Positions 13,836 through 22,030 are shown, numbered from the stretch's first letter. The stretch: DNA of 22,123 nt from Desulfovibrio sp. (GCA_014804905.1 JAAUYX010000087.1:1-22123); one strand, 5' to 3'. Program-made: numbers and translations. The notes: a model not told the origin generated them from the letters alone.

Positions 13836-15899
13836 TTATTCCGCGGCGCGCGCGGCCTCGTGCTCGGCGATGACCTTTTCGGCCACGGGCTGCGGCGCTT
13901 CCTCATAATGGTCGAATTCCATGGTGAAGAAGCCCTGGCCGCCCGTCATGGAGCGGAGGTCCGGCGCATAGCGGAGCACCTCGCTCATGGGCACATGGGC
14001 CTTGATTTCGGTGAGTCCGCCCTGCGAGTCGGAGCCAAGTACCTTGCCGCGCCGGGAGGAGAGGTCGCCGATGACGTCGCCCATGCTCTCGTCGGGGATG
14101 GACACGGTGAGCAGCACGATGGGCTCGAGCAGCACGGGCTTGAGCGTTTCCATAGCCTTCTTGAAAGCCAGGGAGCCCGCCACCTTGAAGGCCATTTCGG
14201 AGGAGTCCACCGTGTGGTAGCTGCCGTCATAGACCTTGACGCGGAAGTCCACCACCTGGCAGCCCGCGAGGAAGCCCCGGCCCGCGGCCTCCTGAATGCC
14301 CTTGTCGATGGCCGGGATATACTGGCGCGGGATGACGCCGCCCACGATGGCGTCCTCAAAGACATAGCCGGAGCCCCGCGGCAGCCCCTCCATCTCTATC
14401 CAGCAGTCGCCGAACTGGCCGCGGCCGCCGGACTGCTTCTTGTGGCGTCCCTGCACCTGGCACTTGCCGCGCACGGTCTCGCGGTAGGGCACCTTGGGCG
14501 TTTTCAGCACGATGTCGGTCTTGAAGCGGCGCTTGGCCTTTTCCACGGAAAGCTCGATGTGGAGCTGGCCCATGCCGGAGAGGAGGATGTCGCCCGTCTC
14601 CTCGTCGCGCCCGAGCTTGAGGGTGATGTCCTCGTCGAGCAGGCGCTGCATGGCCGCATAGACTTTGTCCTCCTCGCCCTTTTCCTTGGGGGCGAGTGCA
14701 TAGGTGATGAGCTGCGGCGGCAGCTCCGGCACGGCCAGCGCGAAGGGTGCCTTTTCATCACAAAGGGTGTCGCCCGTGCGCGTGTTCTTGAGCTTGGCAA
14801 CGGCCACCAGCGCGCCGGGGCCCACGGGCTCCTTGCAGGGGGTCTGGTTTTTGCCCACGAGATAGAGGAGGTTGCCGAGGCGCTCGGTCTCGTCACTGCG
14901 CATGTTCTTGAGCGAGGCGTCCCCGTTGATGGTGCCGGAGAGGATGCGCAGGAGGGAAAGCTGGCCCGCGAAGGGGTCGGCCAGGGTCTTGAACACGAAG
15001 CAGGCCACCGGGCCTTCCGGGTCGGCGCTGCGCTCCGAGCCGTCCACGCCCACGAAGGGCGGACGGTCGAGCGGGGAGGGGAGCAGGGCCTCCACCGCGT
15101 CGAGGATGCCCTTGCCGCCTTTGTTCTCAAGGGCCGAGCAGGTGAGCACGGGCACGAGCTCGCCGTTGCGCACGCCCGTGCGCAGGCCCGCCTGGAGGTC
15201 CTCCAGCGAGAGGCTGCCTTCCTCAAGGTATTTTTCCATGAGCACTTCGTCGCTCTCGGCGATATTTTCCACCGTCACGTCGCGCAGAAGCGCCATGTCA
15301 TCGGCAAGCGCCGCGGGCATTTCCATTTCGGTGAGCTTGCCGTCGGGCCCGAAGCGCCAGGCCTTGCCGGAAAGCACATCCGCCACGCCGGCATAGACGT
15401 CGCCTTCCATGATAGGGAGTTGCAGGGCCACGGGCTTGATGCCGAGCGCCGCCAGGCCGTCAAAGGCCATGTGGAAGTCCGCGCGGTCGCGGTCGAGCTT
15501 GTTGATGACGGCGATGGCGGGCAGGTTCTCGGCGCGCACGAGGCTCCAGAATTTCTTGGTCAGCGGGCGCACGCCGTCCACGGCGTCCAGCACGAAGAGC
15601 ACGCTGTCCACGCCCTTGAGCAGATATTCCATGTCGCCCGTGAAGTTGCCGTCGCCGGGCACGTCCACGAAGAAATGGCGGTTCTTGTTCCAGAGAAAGG
15701 TCGCCACGGCAGGCTGGATGGAGCCGCGGCGGCGCACTTCCTCGGGTTCGTAGTCAAGGCTGGTGGTGCCGTCCTCGATGGCCCCCATGCGCGTGATGGC
15801 GCCGGCATTGAAGAGGAGCATTTCGGCCAGGGATGTTTTGCCGCATCCGCCGGTGCCGACGAGCGCGTAAGTGCGTTGGGTTTCCAAAGGGCTTGGCAT
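13836..15899 (-). CDS. Elongation factor G-like translational GTPase (EF-G2 type)
   Basis: The 687-aa protein has the full EF-G domain order: GTPase domain, domain II, then domains III-V ending in the EF-G C-terminal fold (FEDAIVGGVIPRQYIPAIDKGIQEA, then SSRRGKVLG). GTPase motifs are G1 GTGGCGKT (15-22), G3 DVPGDGNF (79-86) and G4 NKLD (133-136). Canonical EF-G has DTPGH at G3 with a catalytic histidine; here that His is missing, as in the EF-G2/EF-G-like branch. The position outside a ribosomal-protein str operon agrees with a paralogue rather than housekeeping fusA. Its role is unknown; homologues bind GTP and ribosomes. The start at 15899 has AGGGAG upstream and begins MPSPLETQRTYALVG; the longer open frame (to 16154) has no support and runs into the divergent promoter region. 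Confidence 0.9.
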   Translation of the reverse strand: MPSPLETQRTYALVGTGGCGKTSLAEMLLFNAGAITRMGAIEDGTTSLDYEPEEVRRRGSIQPAVATFLWNKNRHFFVDVPGDGNFTGDMEYLLKGVDSVLFVLDAVDGVRPLTKKFWSLVRAENLPAIAVINKLDRDRADFHMAFDGLAALGIKPVALQLPIMEGDVYAGVADVLSGKAWRFGPDGKLTEMEMPAALADDMALLRDVTVENIAESDEVLMEKYLEEGSLSLEDLQAGLRTGVRNGELVPVLTCSALENKGGKGILDAVEALLPSPLDRPPFVGVDGSERSADPEGPVACFVFKTLADPFAGQLSLLRILSGTINGDASLKNMRSDETERLGNLLYLVGKNQTPCKEPVGPGALVAVAKLKNTRTGDTLCDEKAPFALAVPELPPQLITYALAPKEKGEEDKVYAAMQRLLDEDITLKLGRDEETGDILLSGMGQLHIELSVEKAKRRFKTDIVLKTPKVPYRETVRGKCQVQGRHKKQSGGRGQFGDCWIEMEGLPRGSGYVFEDAIVGGVIPRQYIPAIDKGIQEAAGRGFLAGCQVVDFRVKVYDGSYHTVDSSEMAFKVAGSLAFKKAMETLKPVLLEPIVLLTVSIPDESMGDVIGDLSSRRGKVLGSDSQGGLTEIKAHVPMSEVLRYAPDLRSMTGGQGFFTMEFDHYEEAPQPVAEKVIAEHEAARAAE

Positions 15900-15922
15900 G
15901 GTCTTCTCCCTTAAAAATAACG

Positions 15923-15978
15923 GGTATGCAGAAAAATGGGGGCCGCTCACCTGATTCAGGCCAAGCATACAGGTATGC
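15923..15978. promoter_or_regulatory. Repeated GGTATGC sites and palindrome upstream of the EF-G2 gene
   Basis: The perfect palindrome-like repeat GCATAC-AG-GTATGC lies at 15965-15978, and a second copy of the half-site GGTATGC lies at 15923-15929. Both are upstream of the EF-G2 start, on the divergent side towards the flavoprotein operon. Such a pair may bind a regulator of one or both transcripts. No minus-strand promoter with a good -35/-10 pair is visible. Confidence 0.35.
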
Positions 15979-16035
15979 GGCAAAAAAGAAAAGGGGCGCG
16001 CCCTGGGGAAATGCCCCTGCGGTGAGCCATTTGCC

Positions 16036-16064
16036 TTGCGTCTTTGGTGGCATGGCCCTATATT
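16036..16064 (+). promoter_or_regulatory. Candidate sigma-70 promoter of the flavoprotein-STAS-FapA-glycosyltransferase operon
   Basis: TTGCGT (16036-16041) and TATATT (16059-16064) are separated by exactly 17 bp. Predicted transcription starts near 16071, about 77 nt before the first gene. No other promoter is evident within the tightly packed operon downstream. Confidence 0.55.
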
Positions 16065-16147
16065 CAAGAAGCACTCGGGATGAAACCCCTCCAATGATTT
16101 GCGCCGGAATAAGGCCCGGCGGCCAGCAGTTCCGGGAGGTTCAACAT

Positions 16148-17320
16148 ATGGCATTTCCAGTTTTGCGGCTTGGCGACCTCGTGGCCAGGGTCCCCGTGGT
16201 CCAGGGCGGCATGGGCGTGGGCATTTCCCTTTCCGGCCTGGCCTCGGCCGTTGCCAACCAGGGGGGCATCGGCGTCATCGCCGGCGCCATGATCGGCATG
16301 AGGGAGCCCGATGTGGCGAAAAACCCCATCGAGGCCAACGTGCGCGCGCTGCGCAACGAGATCCGCAAGGCCCGCGAGCTTTCAAACGGCATCATCGGCG
16401 TCAACATCATGGTGGCGCTCACCACCTTCAGCCAGATGGTGCGCGAGGCCATCGAAAGCAAGGTGGACATCATCTTTTCCGGGGCCGGCCTCCCCCTCGA
16501 CATGCCTCGCCACCTGCGCGAGCTCTGTGAGGAAAAGAAAGAGGAATTCAAGACCAAGCTCGTGCCCATCGTCTCCTCGGGCCGGGCGGCCACGGTCATC
16601 GCCAAGAAGTGGCTCTCCCGCTTCGGCTATCTGCCGGACGCCTTTGTGGTGGAGGGCCCGAAAGCGGGCGGACATCTTGGCTTCAAGCGGGAGGATATTG
16701 ACGACCCCGGCCACGCGCTCGAAGTGCTCGTGCCCGAGGTGGTGGAGGCCGTGAAGCCCCTGGAGGACGCCCACGGCCGCGCCGTGCCCGTTATTGCCGC
16801 CGGGGGCATCTATACCGGGGCGGACATCAAGAAATTCCTCGACCTCGGCGCCGCCGGGGTACAGATGGGCACCCGCTTTGTGGCCACGCACGAATGTGAC
16901 GCCGACGATCGCTTCAAGCAGAGCTATCTCAACGCGCGCGAGGAGGACGTCACCATTATCAGCAGCCCGGTGGGGATGCCGGGGCGCGCGCTCAACAACG
17001 GCTTTATCGAGGCGGCGCGCGAGGGCCTGAAAAAGCCCTTCAAGTGCATCTTCCACTGCGTGAGCACCTGCGAGCAGGAAAAGACGCCCTATTGCATTGC
17101 GCAGGCCCTCATCAGCGCCATGCGCGGCAACCTTGAGCGCGGCTTCGCCTTTTGCGGCGAGAACGTCTCGCGGGTGAATTCCATCGTTTCCGTGCGCGAG
17201 CTCATGGACTCGCTCCAGCGGGAATTCGACGAGGCCAAAAACTCGCTCGGCAAGGGCGTGCAGAACGTGCAGGCCTGCTTCGGGCGCGCGGGCGCGGAAG
17301 AACCGCACAAGGCCGACTGA
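16148..17320 (+). CDS. Nitronate monooxygenase / 2-nitropropane dioxygenase-family flavoprotein
   Basis: The 390-aa TIM-barrel FMN protein is of the NMO/2-nitropropane dioxygenase family. Its N-terminus is VPVVQGGMGVGISLSGLASA. FMN-binding motifs are GPKAGGHLG (170-178, with the conserved His176), AAGGI (217-221) and QMGTRF (239-244). Family members oxidise nitronates, and the close relative FabK reduces enoyl-ACP; sequence alone does not decide between these. The C-terminal region carries four cysteines (C300, C304, C308, C316) and is longer than FabK, as in an anaerobe-rich subgroup. In an anaerobe an oxygen-dependent activity is unlikely, so the true reaction is open. GGGAGG lies 8 nt before the ATG. 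It is the first gene of the operon; the STAS gene starts 7 bp after its stop. Confidence 0.85.
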   Translation: MAFPVLRLGDLVARVPVVQGGMGVGISLSGLASAVANQGGIGVIAGAMIGMREPDVAKNPIEANVRALRNEIRKARELSNGIIGVNIMVALTTFSQMVREAIESKVDIIFSGAGLPLDMPRHLRELCEEKKEEFKTKLVPIVSSGRAATVIAKKWLSRFGYLPDAFVVEGPKAGGHLGFKREDIDDPGHALEVLVPEVVEAVKPLEDAHGRAVPVIAAGGIYTGADIKKFLDLGAAGVQMGTRFVATHECDADDRFKQSYLNAREEDVTIISSPVGMPGRALNNGFIEAAREGLKKPFKCIFHCVSTCEQEKTPYCIAQALISAMRGNLERGFAFCGENVSRVNSIVSVRELMDSLQREFDEAKNSLGKGVQNVQACFGRAGAEEPHKAD

Positions 17321-17327
17321 GGGCAAA

Positions 17328-17690
17328 ATGTACGCTCTGGAAGTGCTGAATCACGGGACGACGCTCACGGTGCGCCTCACGGGCGACGTGCTCATGGAGG
17401 ATGTGGCCTCCTTCAACAAGGTCATGCGCGAGCACAGCAAGACCCCCGGCATCAGCCAGCTGGTGCTGGACCTTGGCGCGACCGGGCGCATGGAGGTCGC
17501 GGGCCTCGGGGTGCTCGTGAGCCTCAACACCTCCATGCAGCGCTACGGGCGCAGGCTGGTGCTCCTGGGGCCCGCCCCGCATGTGACGGCACTCCTCCAG
17601 AAGGCCGAGATCGAGGGCTTTTTCCCCACCTGCGAAAGCGAGGAAGAACTCAGGAACTTCATCCCCGAGGCCTGCGCCCCGGCCGTGTGA
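17328..17690 (+). CDS. STAS-domain protein (anti-sigma factor antagonist-like)
   Basis: The 120-aa single STAS domain has the typical layout: strand LTVRLTGDVLMED, helix, LVLDLGATGRMEVAGLGVLVSLN, helix, RRLVLLGPAPHVTALLQKAEIEGFF. STAS antagonists such as SpoIIAA bind anti-sigma kinases and are switched by phosphorylation of a serine in the DSSGLG motif. Here the motif is EVAGLG, with Ala58 at the position of that serine, so regulation by phosphorylation at that site is not possible. It may act as a constitutive partner or scaffold. GAGGG, overlapping the end of the upstream flavoprotein gene, serves as the ribosome binding site, suggesting translational coupling. No anti-sigma kinase gene is seen in the window. 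Confidence 0.85.
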   Translation: MYALEVLNHGTTLTVRLTGDVLMEDVASFNKVMREHSKTPGISQLVLDLGATGRMEVAGLGVLVSLNTSMQRYGRRLVLLGPAPHVTALLQKAEIEGFFPTCESEEELRNFIPEACAPAV

Positions 17691-17751
17691 TGCCGCGCAT
17701 CTCACCGGCTGACGCGGCGCATGCCCCCACGCCCATTCATGGACGGTATCT

Positions 17752-18885
17752 GTGCGTTACTACCTGAGACATTACTTCAATCCCGATTTTGACCACCTGA
17801 GCGCCAAGCCCGGCGGCGGCGTGGGCACGGACGACAGCGCGGACCTTTACAGCCTCGGCTATGTCCAGAACGTCATCGCCGGGCAAATCCTCGCGGAGAT
17901 CGTCCCCCTCGACGAGCTCGACGAAAAGCCCGACCCGCGCTTCATCCTCCAGGCGCCGGAATTTCCCGCCGGTGCCAACACCCGCGTTGACCCGGCCTAT
18001 CCCCGCTATCTCTTGGCGGCGTCCAAGGGCTATGTTTTTTACAATGAAGGCAAGATCACGGTCAAAAGCCTGCTCAATGTCCGCAAGGACGTGAGTTTCC
18101 ACACGGGCAACATTTTCTTTGTGGGCGACATGGCCGTGCATGGCTCGGTGCGCTCCGGCTTTTCCGTGCAGGCCAACAACCTTCGCATCATGGGCATGGT
18201 GGAGGGGGGCGTCGTGCGCGCCAGGCGCGACCTCATGGTGGAGGGTGGCGCCAGGGGCGGCTCCGGCCAGCACTGCCTGCTGGACGCGGGCGGCAAGCTT
18301 CTCGTGCCCTTCCTGGAAAAGGTGGAGGCGCGCGCCCGCGGCAATATGCTCATCGACAAGTATTGCCTCTACAGCACGGTCTATGCCGGGGCCAACATGG
18401 TGGTGCGCGGCCAGATGTACGGCAGCACCGTCAATGCCTATGGCAGCGTGCATGTGGGCGCGCAGCTCGGCAACCGCGCGGGCGTGCCCACCAAGGTCTA
18501 TCTGGGCTATGACCCGCTCAATATCCGCCACCTTGAAAAAATCGACCAGATGATCGCCACGCTGTCGCAGGCCATCACCCACCTGAAGGCCGTGGCCGGG
18601 CACCTCCCGCCCGACGCCAGCGAGGCCTCGCGCAAGCTCGCGCGGCTCACGGCCCAGCGCGAGGTCATCATGCGCCGCCGCACCGAGCTTTGGTCCCACC
18701 TTTCGCAGGATGAGAACAACCTGCAAAACTGCCGCCTCATGGTGGCGGGCGTGGTCCATCCCGGCGTGGAGATTTCCATCGGCAGGGCCTTCATGCTGGT
18801 GGAGCGCCCTTACGAAAATGTCCTCTTCCGGCTCTGCTACAACGACATCGTGGTGGAGCCGCTGCCCGCCAAGGCGGCCTCGTGA
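17752..18885 (+). CDS. FapA-family (DUF342) protein
   Basis: The 377-aa protein matches the DUF342/FapA group. The middle (about 85-250) contains the repeating Gly-rich right-handed beta-helix pattern (GKITVKSLLNVRKDVSFHTGNIFFVGDMAVHGSV, NLRIMGMVEGGVVRARRDLMVEGGARGG). A Lys/Arg/Gln-rich coiled-coil follows (about 260-325, HLEKIDQMIATLSQAI to REVIMRRRTELW), then a short C-terminal strand region. FapA-like proteins have been linked to cell polarity and to positioning of sensory or pilus systems, but the function here is not known. It starts at a GTG (17752) with only a weak upstream site; no in-frame ATG lies near. Its stop overlaps the GTG start of the next gene (GTGA), indicating coupled translation with the glycosyltransferases. 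Confidence 0.8.
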   Translation: MRYYLRHYFNPDFDHLSAKPGGGVGTDDSADLYSLGYVQNVIAGQILAEIVPLDELDEKPDPRFILQAPEFPAGANTRVDPAYPRYLLAASKGYVFYNEGKITVKSLLNVRKDVSFHTGNIFFVGDMAVHGSVRSGFSVQANNLRIMGMVEGGVVRARRDLMVEGGARGGSGQHCLLDAGGKLLVPFLEKVEARARGNMLIDKYCLYSTVYAGANMVVRGQMYGSTVNAYGSVHVGAQLGNRAGVPTKVYLGYDPLNIRHLEKIDQMIATLSQAITHLKAVAGHLPPDASEASRKLARLTAQREVIMRRRTELWSHLSQDENNLQNCRLMVAGVVHPGVEISIGRAFMLVERPYENVLFRLCYNDIVVEPLPAKAAS

Positions 18886-20648
18886 GCCGGGGGGAGGGCG
18901 CCCCGCGCTATGAGGTCGTGCCGTCACCGGACGGCGCACCCATCCCGGCGGACATCATTGCCCATGAAAATGGCCGCAGCCTCGCCATGCTGGGGCCCGG
19001 CGGCGCGCGCCGGGAATTGACCACGGCGGAGGCCTTCCTTGCGGAACACGCCGGGAAGGGCGCCGATTCCGCCACTGTGCTTCCCGTGCTCCTCGGCGCT
19101 GGCCTCGGCCATGCGCTGGGGCGCCTGCTGGAGGGCTGGGACGGTCCCCTGGCCGTAGTGGACAAGGAAGAGGAGCTGGAAGCGCTCACCGGGACGCTGA
19201 CCCACCTCCCCGCGGATGCCCGTGAACGTATCCTGATAGTGAAAAGCCCGGACAGCGCCGATGCCTTGGCCAGTCTCACGCGCTGGCAGCTCGCGGAGGG
19301 CGGCAAACCCCTCGTGCCGCTGCCGCTGGCCTTTTACCAGCGCCTCGACAAGGCCTATTACGGGGCCCTGCGCGAGAGCCTCAACGCCAGCGCGCGCTTT
19401 GATTTCTGGAGCCGGGCGGTGCAGCCGCGCTTCCAGTCCGCAAAGCCCCGCGTCCTTCTGCTGACGAGCAAGTATTTTCTCATGGGCGAGCTTGAAGGGG
19501 CCTGCCGCAAGCTCGGCATCGACTACCAGCTCGTGGCCGTGGGCGAGGGCGAGGTGGCGCAGGATGTCTTTGTGCGCCAGCTGCTCGAAACGGTGCTTGC
19601 CTTCAGGCCGGATTGCTGCATCACGCTCAACCACATGGGCGTGGATGTGGAAGGCGTGCTCATGGACCTGCTCGCGAGGCTCCAGTTGCCGCTGGCCTCC
19701 TGGTTCGTGGACAATCCGCATCTCATCATCCACCAGTATACGCGCTGCGTGAGTCCGTGGACGACCCTGTTCACCTGGGACGCGGACAATGTGCCGAGCC
19801 TTGAGGCCGCGGGCTTTGAGCATGTGCGCTACCTGCCCCTGGGCACGGACCCGGAGCGCTTTTCGCCCACGCGCAAGGCGGTGCCCGAGGCCTGGAAGGC
19901 GGGAGTCTCATTTGTGGGCAATTCCATGCTCTACAAGGTGGGGGGCAGGCTCAAGAACGGGCGCTTTCCGCGTGACTTGCTCCTGCCCTTTCGGGAGGTT
20001 TCCGCCGCCTTTGCTGAAAGCGAGTTCCGCAGCGTGGCGGATTTCCTCTGTCAGCGCTTCCCCAAGGTCTATGACGGCTATTTGCAACTCCCCGACAACG
20101 AGGCCAGGCTGGCCTTTGAAACGGCCATCACCTGGCAGGCCACGCGGCTCTACCGCAATGATTGCGTGCGCCGCCTCCTCCCGTTCAGGCCGCTCATCGT
20201 GGGCGACGGCGGCTGGAAGGTGGAATTTCGCCATGACACGCCTCAGCCGCGCTATCTCGGCGAGCTCAGCTACTATTCCCAGCTTCCCGCTTTTTACGGC
20301 CATTCGGACATCAATTTCAACAGCACGAGCAAGCAGATGAAGGGCGCGGTCAACCAGCGCGTCTTTGACGTGCCCGCCGCCGGGGCCTTTGTGCTCACGG
20401 ACTGGCGCCCGCAGATGGAACAGCTCTTCACCCCGCAGGAAATGGCCTGCTACCATGAGCCGGACGAGATTCCGGAACTCGTGCGCTACTACCTCGCGCA
20501 CCCCGACGAGCGCGGGAAGCTCGTCACCGCGGCGCGTCGCCGGGTGCTCGCCTGCCACACCTGGGCCCATCGCCTCCAGACCATGCTCGAGGAAATGCGC
20601 GCCATATATGGTACTCCGGCGGCCGGGGCTCCCAGAGCTGCCGAATGA
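18882..20648 (+). CDS. CgeB-family glycosyltransferase with N-terminal extension
   Basis: The 588-aa protein has a C-terminal CgeB-like (GT-B, Glyco_trans_1_2-type) domain. Signatures are VLLLTSKYFLMGELEGACRKLG (nucleotide-sugar side), WFVDNPHLI, a mid-domain TWDADNVPSLEAAGFEHVRYLPLGTDPERF, and the C-terminal NQRVFDVPAAGAFVLTDW (from residue 492) with YLAHPDERGKL. The first about 190 residues form a separate region with VLLGAGLGHALGRLL and a VVDKEEELEAL element. It resembles the Rossmann-like N-terminus of DUF115/Maf-type motility-associated glycosyltransferase relatives, so it may be a nucleotide-sugar or acceptor-binding domain. The donor and acceptor are unknown. It starts at GTG overlapping the FapA stop, with AAGG 7 nt upstream, and ends with ATGA overlap into the GT9 gene. 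Confidence 0.85.
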   Translation: MSRGEGAPRYEVVPSPDGAPIPADIIAHENGRSLAMLGPGGARRELTTAEAFLAEHAGKGADSATVLPVLLGAGLGHALGRLLEGWDGPLAVVDKEEELEALTGTLTHLPADARERILIVKSPDSADALASLTRWQLAEGGKPLVPLPLAFYQRLDKAYYGALRESLNASARFDFWSRAVQPRFQSAKPRVLLLTSKYFLMGELEGACRKLGIDYQLVAVGEGEVAQDVFVRQLLETVLAFRPDCCITLNHMGVDVEGVLMDLLARLQLPLASWFVDNPHLIIHQYTRCVSPWTTLFTWDADNVPSLEAAGFEHVRYLPLGTDPERFSPTRKAVPEAWKAGVSFVGNSMLYKVGGRLKNGRFPRDLLLPFREVSAAFAESEFRSVADFLCQRFPKVYDGYLQLPDNEARLAFETAITWQATRLYRNDCVRRLLPFRPLIVGDGGWKVEFRHDTPQPRYLGELSYYSQLPAFYGHSDINFNSTSKQMKGAVNQRVFDVPAAGAFVLTDWRPQMEQLFTPQEMACYHEPDEIPELVRYYLAHPDERGKLVTAARRRVLACHTWAHRLQTMLEEMRAIYGTPAAGAPRAAE

Positions 20649-22030
20649 GCGCGGACCCTGTCCTCGTCCTCCAGCTGCGGCGCATGGGGGACCTGATTCT
20701 TACCTTCCCCCTCCTGCTGGCCCTTACGCGGCGTTATGCCGGGCATCCCCTCTGGGTGGCGGCAGAGCCGCGTTTTTTTCAGGAGCTCGTGCCCCTGGCG
20801 CCGCAGGCCGTCTTTTTCCCTCCGGAACATTTGCCCGCGCTCGCCAAGCGCAGCTATGCCGCGGCCATCAATCTTGACAGCCGGGCGGATGCCGCGGCCT
20901 GCATGGCCGCTCTGGAGGCGCCCCTCAAGCTCGGGCCCGTTGCCGGGGCCTCGGGGCTGCATATCGAAGGCTACTGGCAGCTCTACCGGGCGGCGCTCAC
21001 GCGCAACAACAGGCACAACGCCTTTCACTGGGCGGACTTGCACCGCCTTGACATCCTGCCGCCGGGGCCTGTGTGGCCCGCGCCGACGCCGCGCCCGGCA
21101 CGGCCGCGCACCGGGCGCGTGGGCCTTGTGCTCGGGGCCAGCGACCCAGCCAAGCGGCCCGACGCCCTGTTCTGGGGCCGGCTTGCCGGGCGGCTGGTAC
21201 GGAGCGGCCTGACGCCCGTCCTGCTGGGAGGTCCCGCGGAGCGCGAGCTGGGGGAGGAGGTGGGGCGCCTTGCCCGGCTGCCTCAGGCCAACCTGTGCGG
21301 ACGCCTGTCCCTGCGGGAGGTCGCCCATGTCATGCAGGGGCTGGACCTCTGCATCACGCCCGACACCGGGCCCATGCACCTGGCGGACTGGCTGGGCGTT
21401 CCCGTGCTCAACCTCTCCATGGGCAATGTCCATGCGCGCGAAACAGGGCCGGTCTCGCCGGGGCAATTCGTGCTCCGCGCTGCCATCAGTTGCGTGGGCT
21501 GCTGGAGCTGCCAGCAGACGCGCCTGCGCTGCAAGGCGGCGTTCAGCCCCGAGGGCGTGGCCCGGGCCGTCCATGCCGTGCTGGAGCATCCGGAGGAGAT
21601 TGACGGAAACTCCGCGTGGCCCGGCCTCGAGTTATTGCGCACCGGACGGGATGAACTGGGGCTGCACAGCCTCGCCCCGGTGGGGAAGGACCCCTCAGTG
21701 GGGGGCCTTTTGGAAGATTTCTGGCAGGGGGCCTTTCTTGCGTTTTCCACGCCGGACCTGGCCACGCTGTTGAAGCAGCGTGCCGCCACGCTGCTGGCGA
21801 ACCAACCTGTACTTGCCGGGAGGCTCGCCACGTCGTTGGGTCGATTGCTTGCTGCGTGGGCCCGTCAGGGCGGCCGACCGCTCCCCGAGGACTTCTGGGC
21901 AGCCCAGCCGCCGCTTTTGCGAATTTTTGCCGGGCACGCGCAGATGACCTTGCAGAACGGGGATCATTCCAAGGCTGCCTGGCAAACCGTCCTCGAGCGG
22001 GCCGAGCTCCTGCGCGCGGCGCTCACCTGA
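20645..22030 (+). CDS. GT9 glycosyltransferase (ADP-heptose:LPS heptosyltransferase-like)
   Basis: The 461-aa protein is a GT9-family (WaaC/WaaF/WaaQ-type) glycosyltransferase. It opens with LVLQLRRMGDLILTFPLLLAL (residues 7-27), the GT9 N-terminal pattern, and contains the diagnostic CITPDTGPMHLADWLGVPV with D240-TGPMHLA. Family members transfer heptose or related sugars to lipopolysaccharide core or glycoproteins. Two unusual parts are visible. One is a cysteine cluster, CVGCWSC, followed by C296 (C283, C286, C289, C296). The other is a helical C-terminal extension of roughly 130 residues beyond the usual about 330-350-residue family core. The start at ATG 20645 overlaps the preceding stop. 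The specific sugar is not known. Confidence 0.9.
   Translation: MSADPVLVLQLRRMGDLILTFPLLLALTRRYAGHPLWVAAEPRFFQELVPLAPQAVFFPPEHLPALAKRSYAAAINLDSRADAAACMAALEAPLKLGPVAGASGLHIEGYWQLYRAALTRNNRHNAFHWADLHRLDILPPGPVWPAPTPRPARPRTGRVGLVLGASDPAKRPDALFWGRLAGRLVRSGLTPVLLGGPAERELGEEVGRLARLPQANLCGRLSLREVAHVMQGLDLCITPDTGPMHLADWLGVPVLNLSMGNVHARETGPVSPGQFVLRAAISCVGCWSCQQTRLRCKAAFSPEGVARAVHAVLEHPEEIDGNSAWPGLELLRTGRDELGLHSLAPVGKDPSVGGLLEDFWQGAFLAFSTPDLATLLKQRAATLLANQPVLAGRLATSLGRLLAAWARQGGRPLPEDFWAAQPPLLRIFAGHAQMTLQNGDHSKAAWQTVLERAELLRAALT

Noticed and set aside
13749..15914. 721-codon plus-strand ORF opposite the EF-G2 gene
   Set aside because: His/Ala/Gly-rich composition without motifs. It is the antisense shadow of a well-supported GTPase in high-GC DNA and also crosses a terminator.
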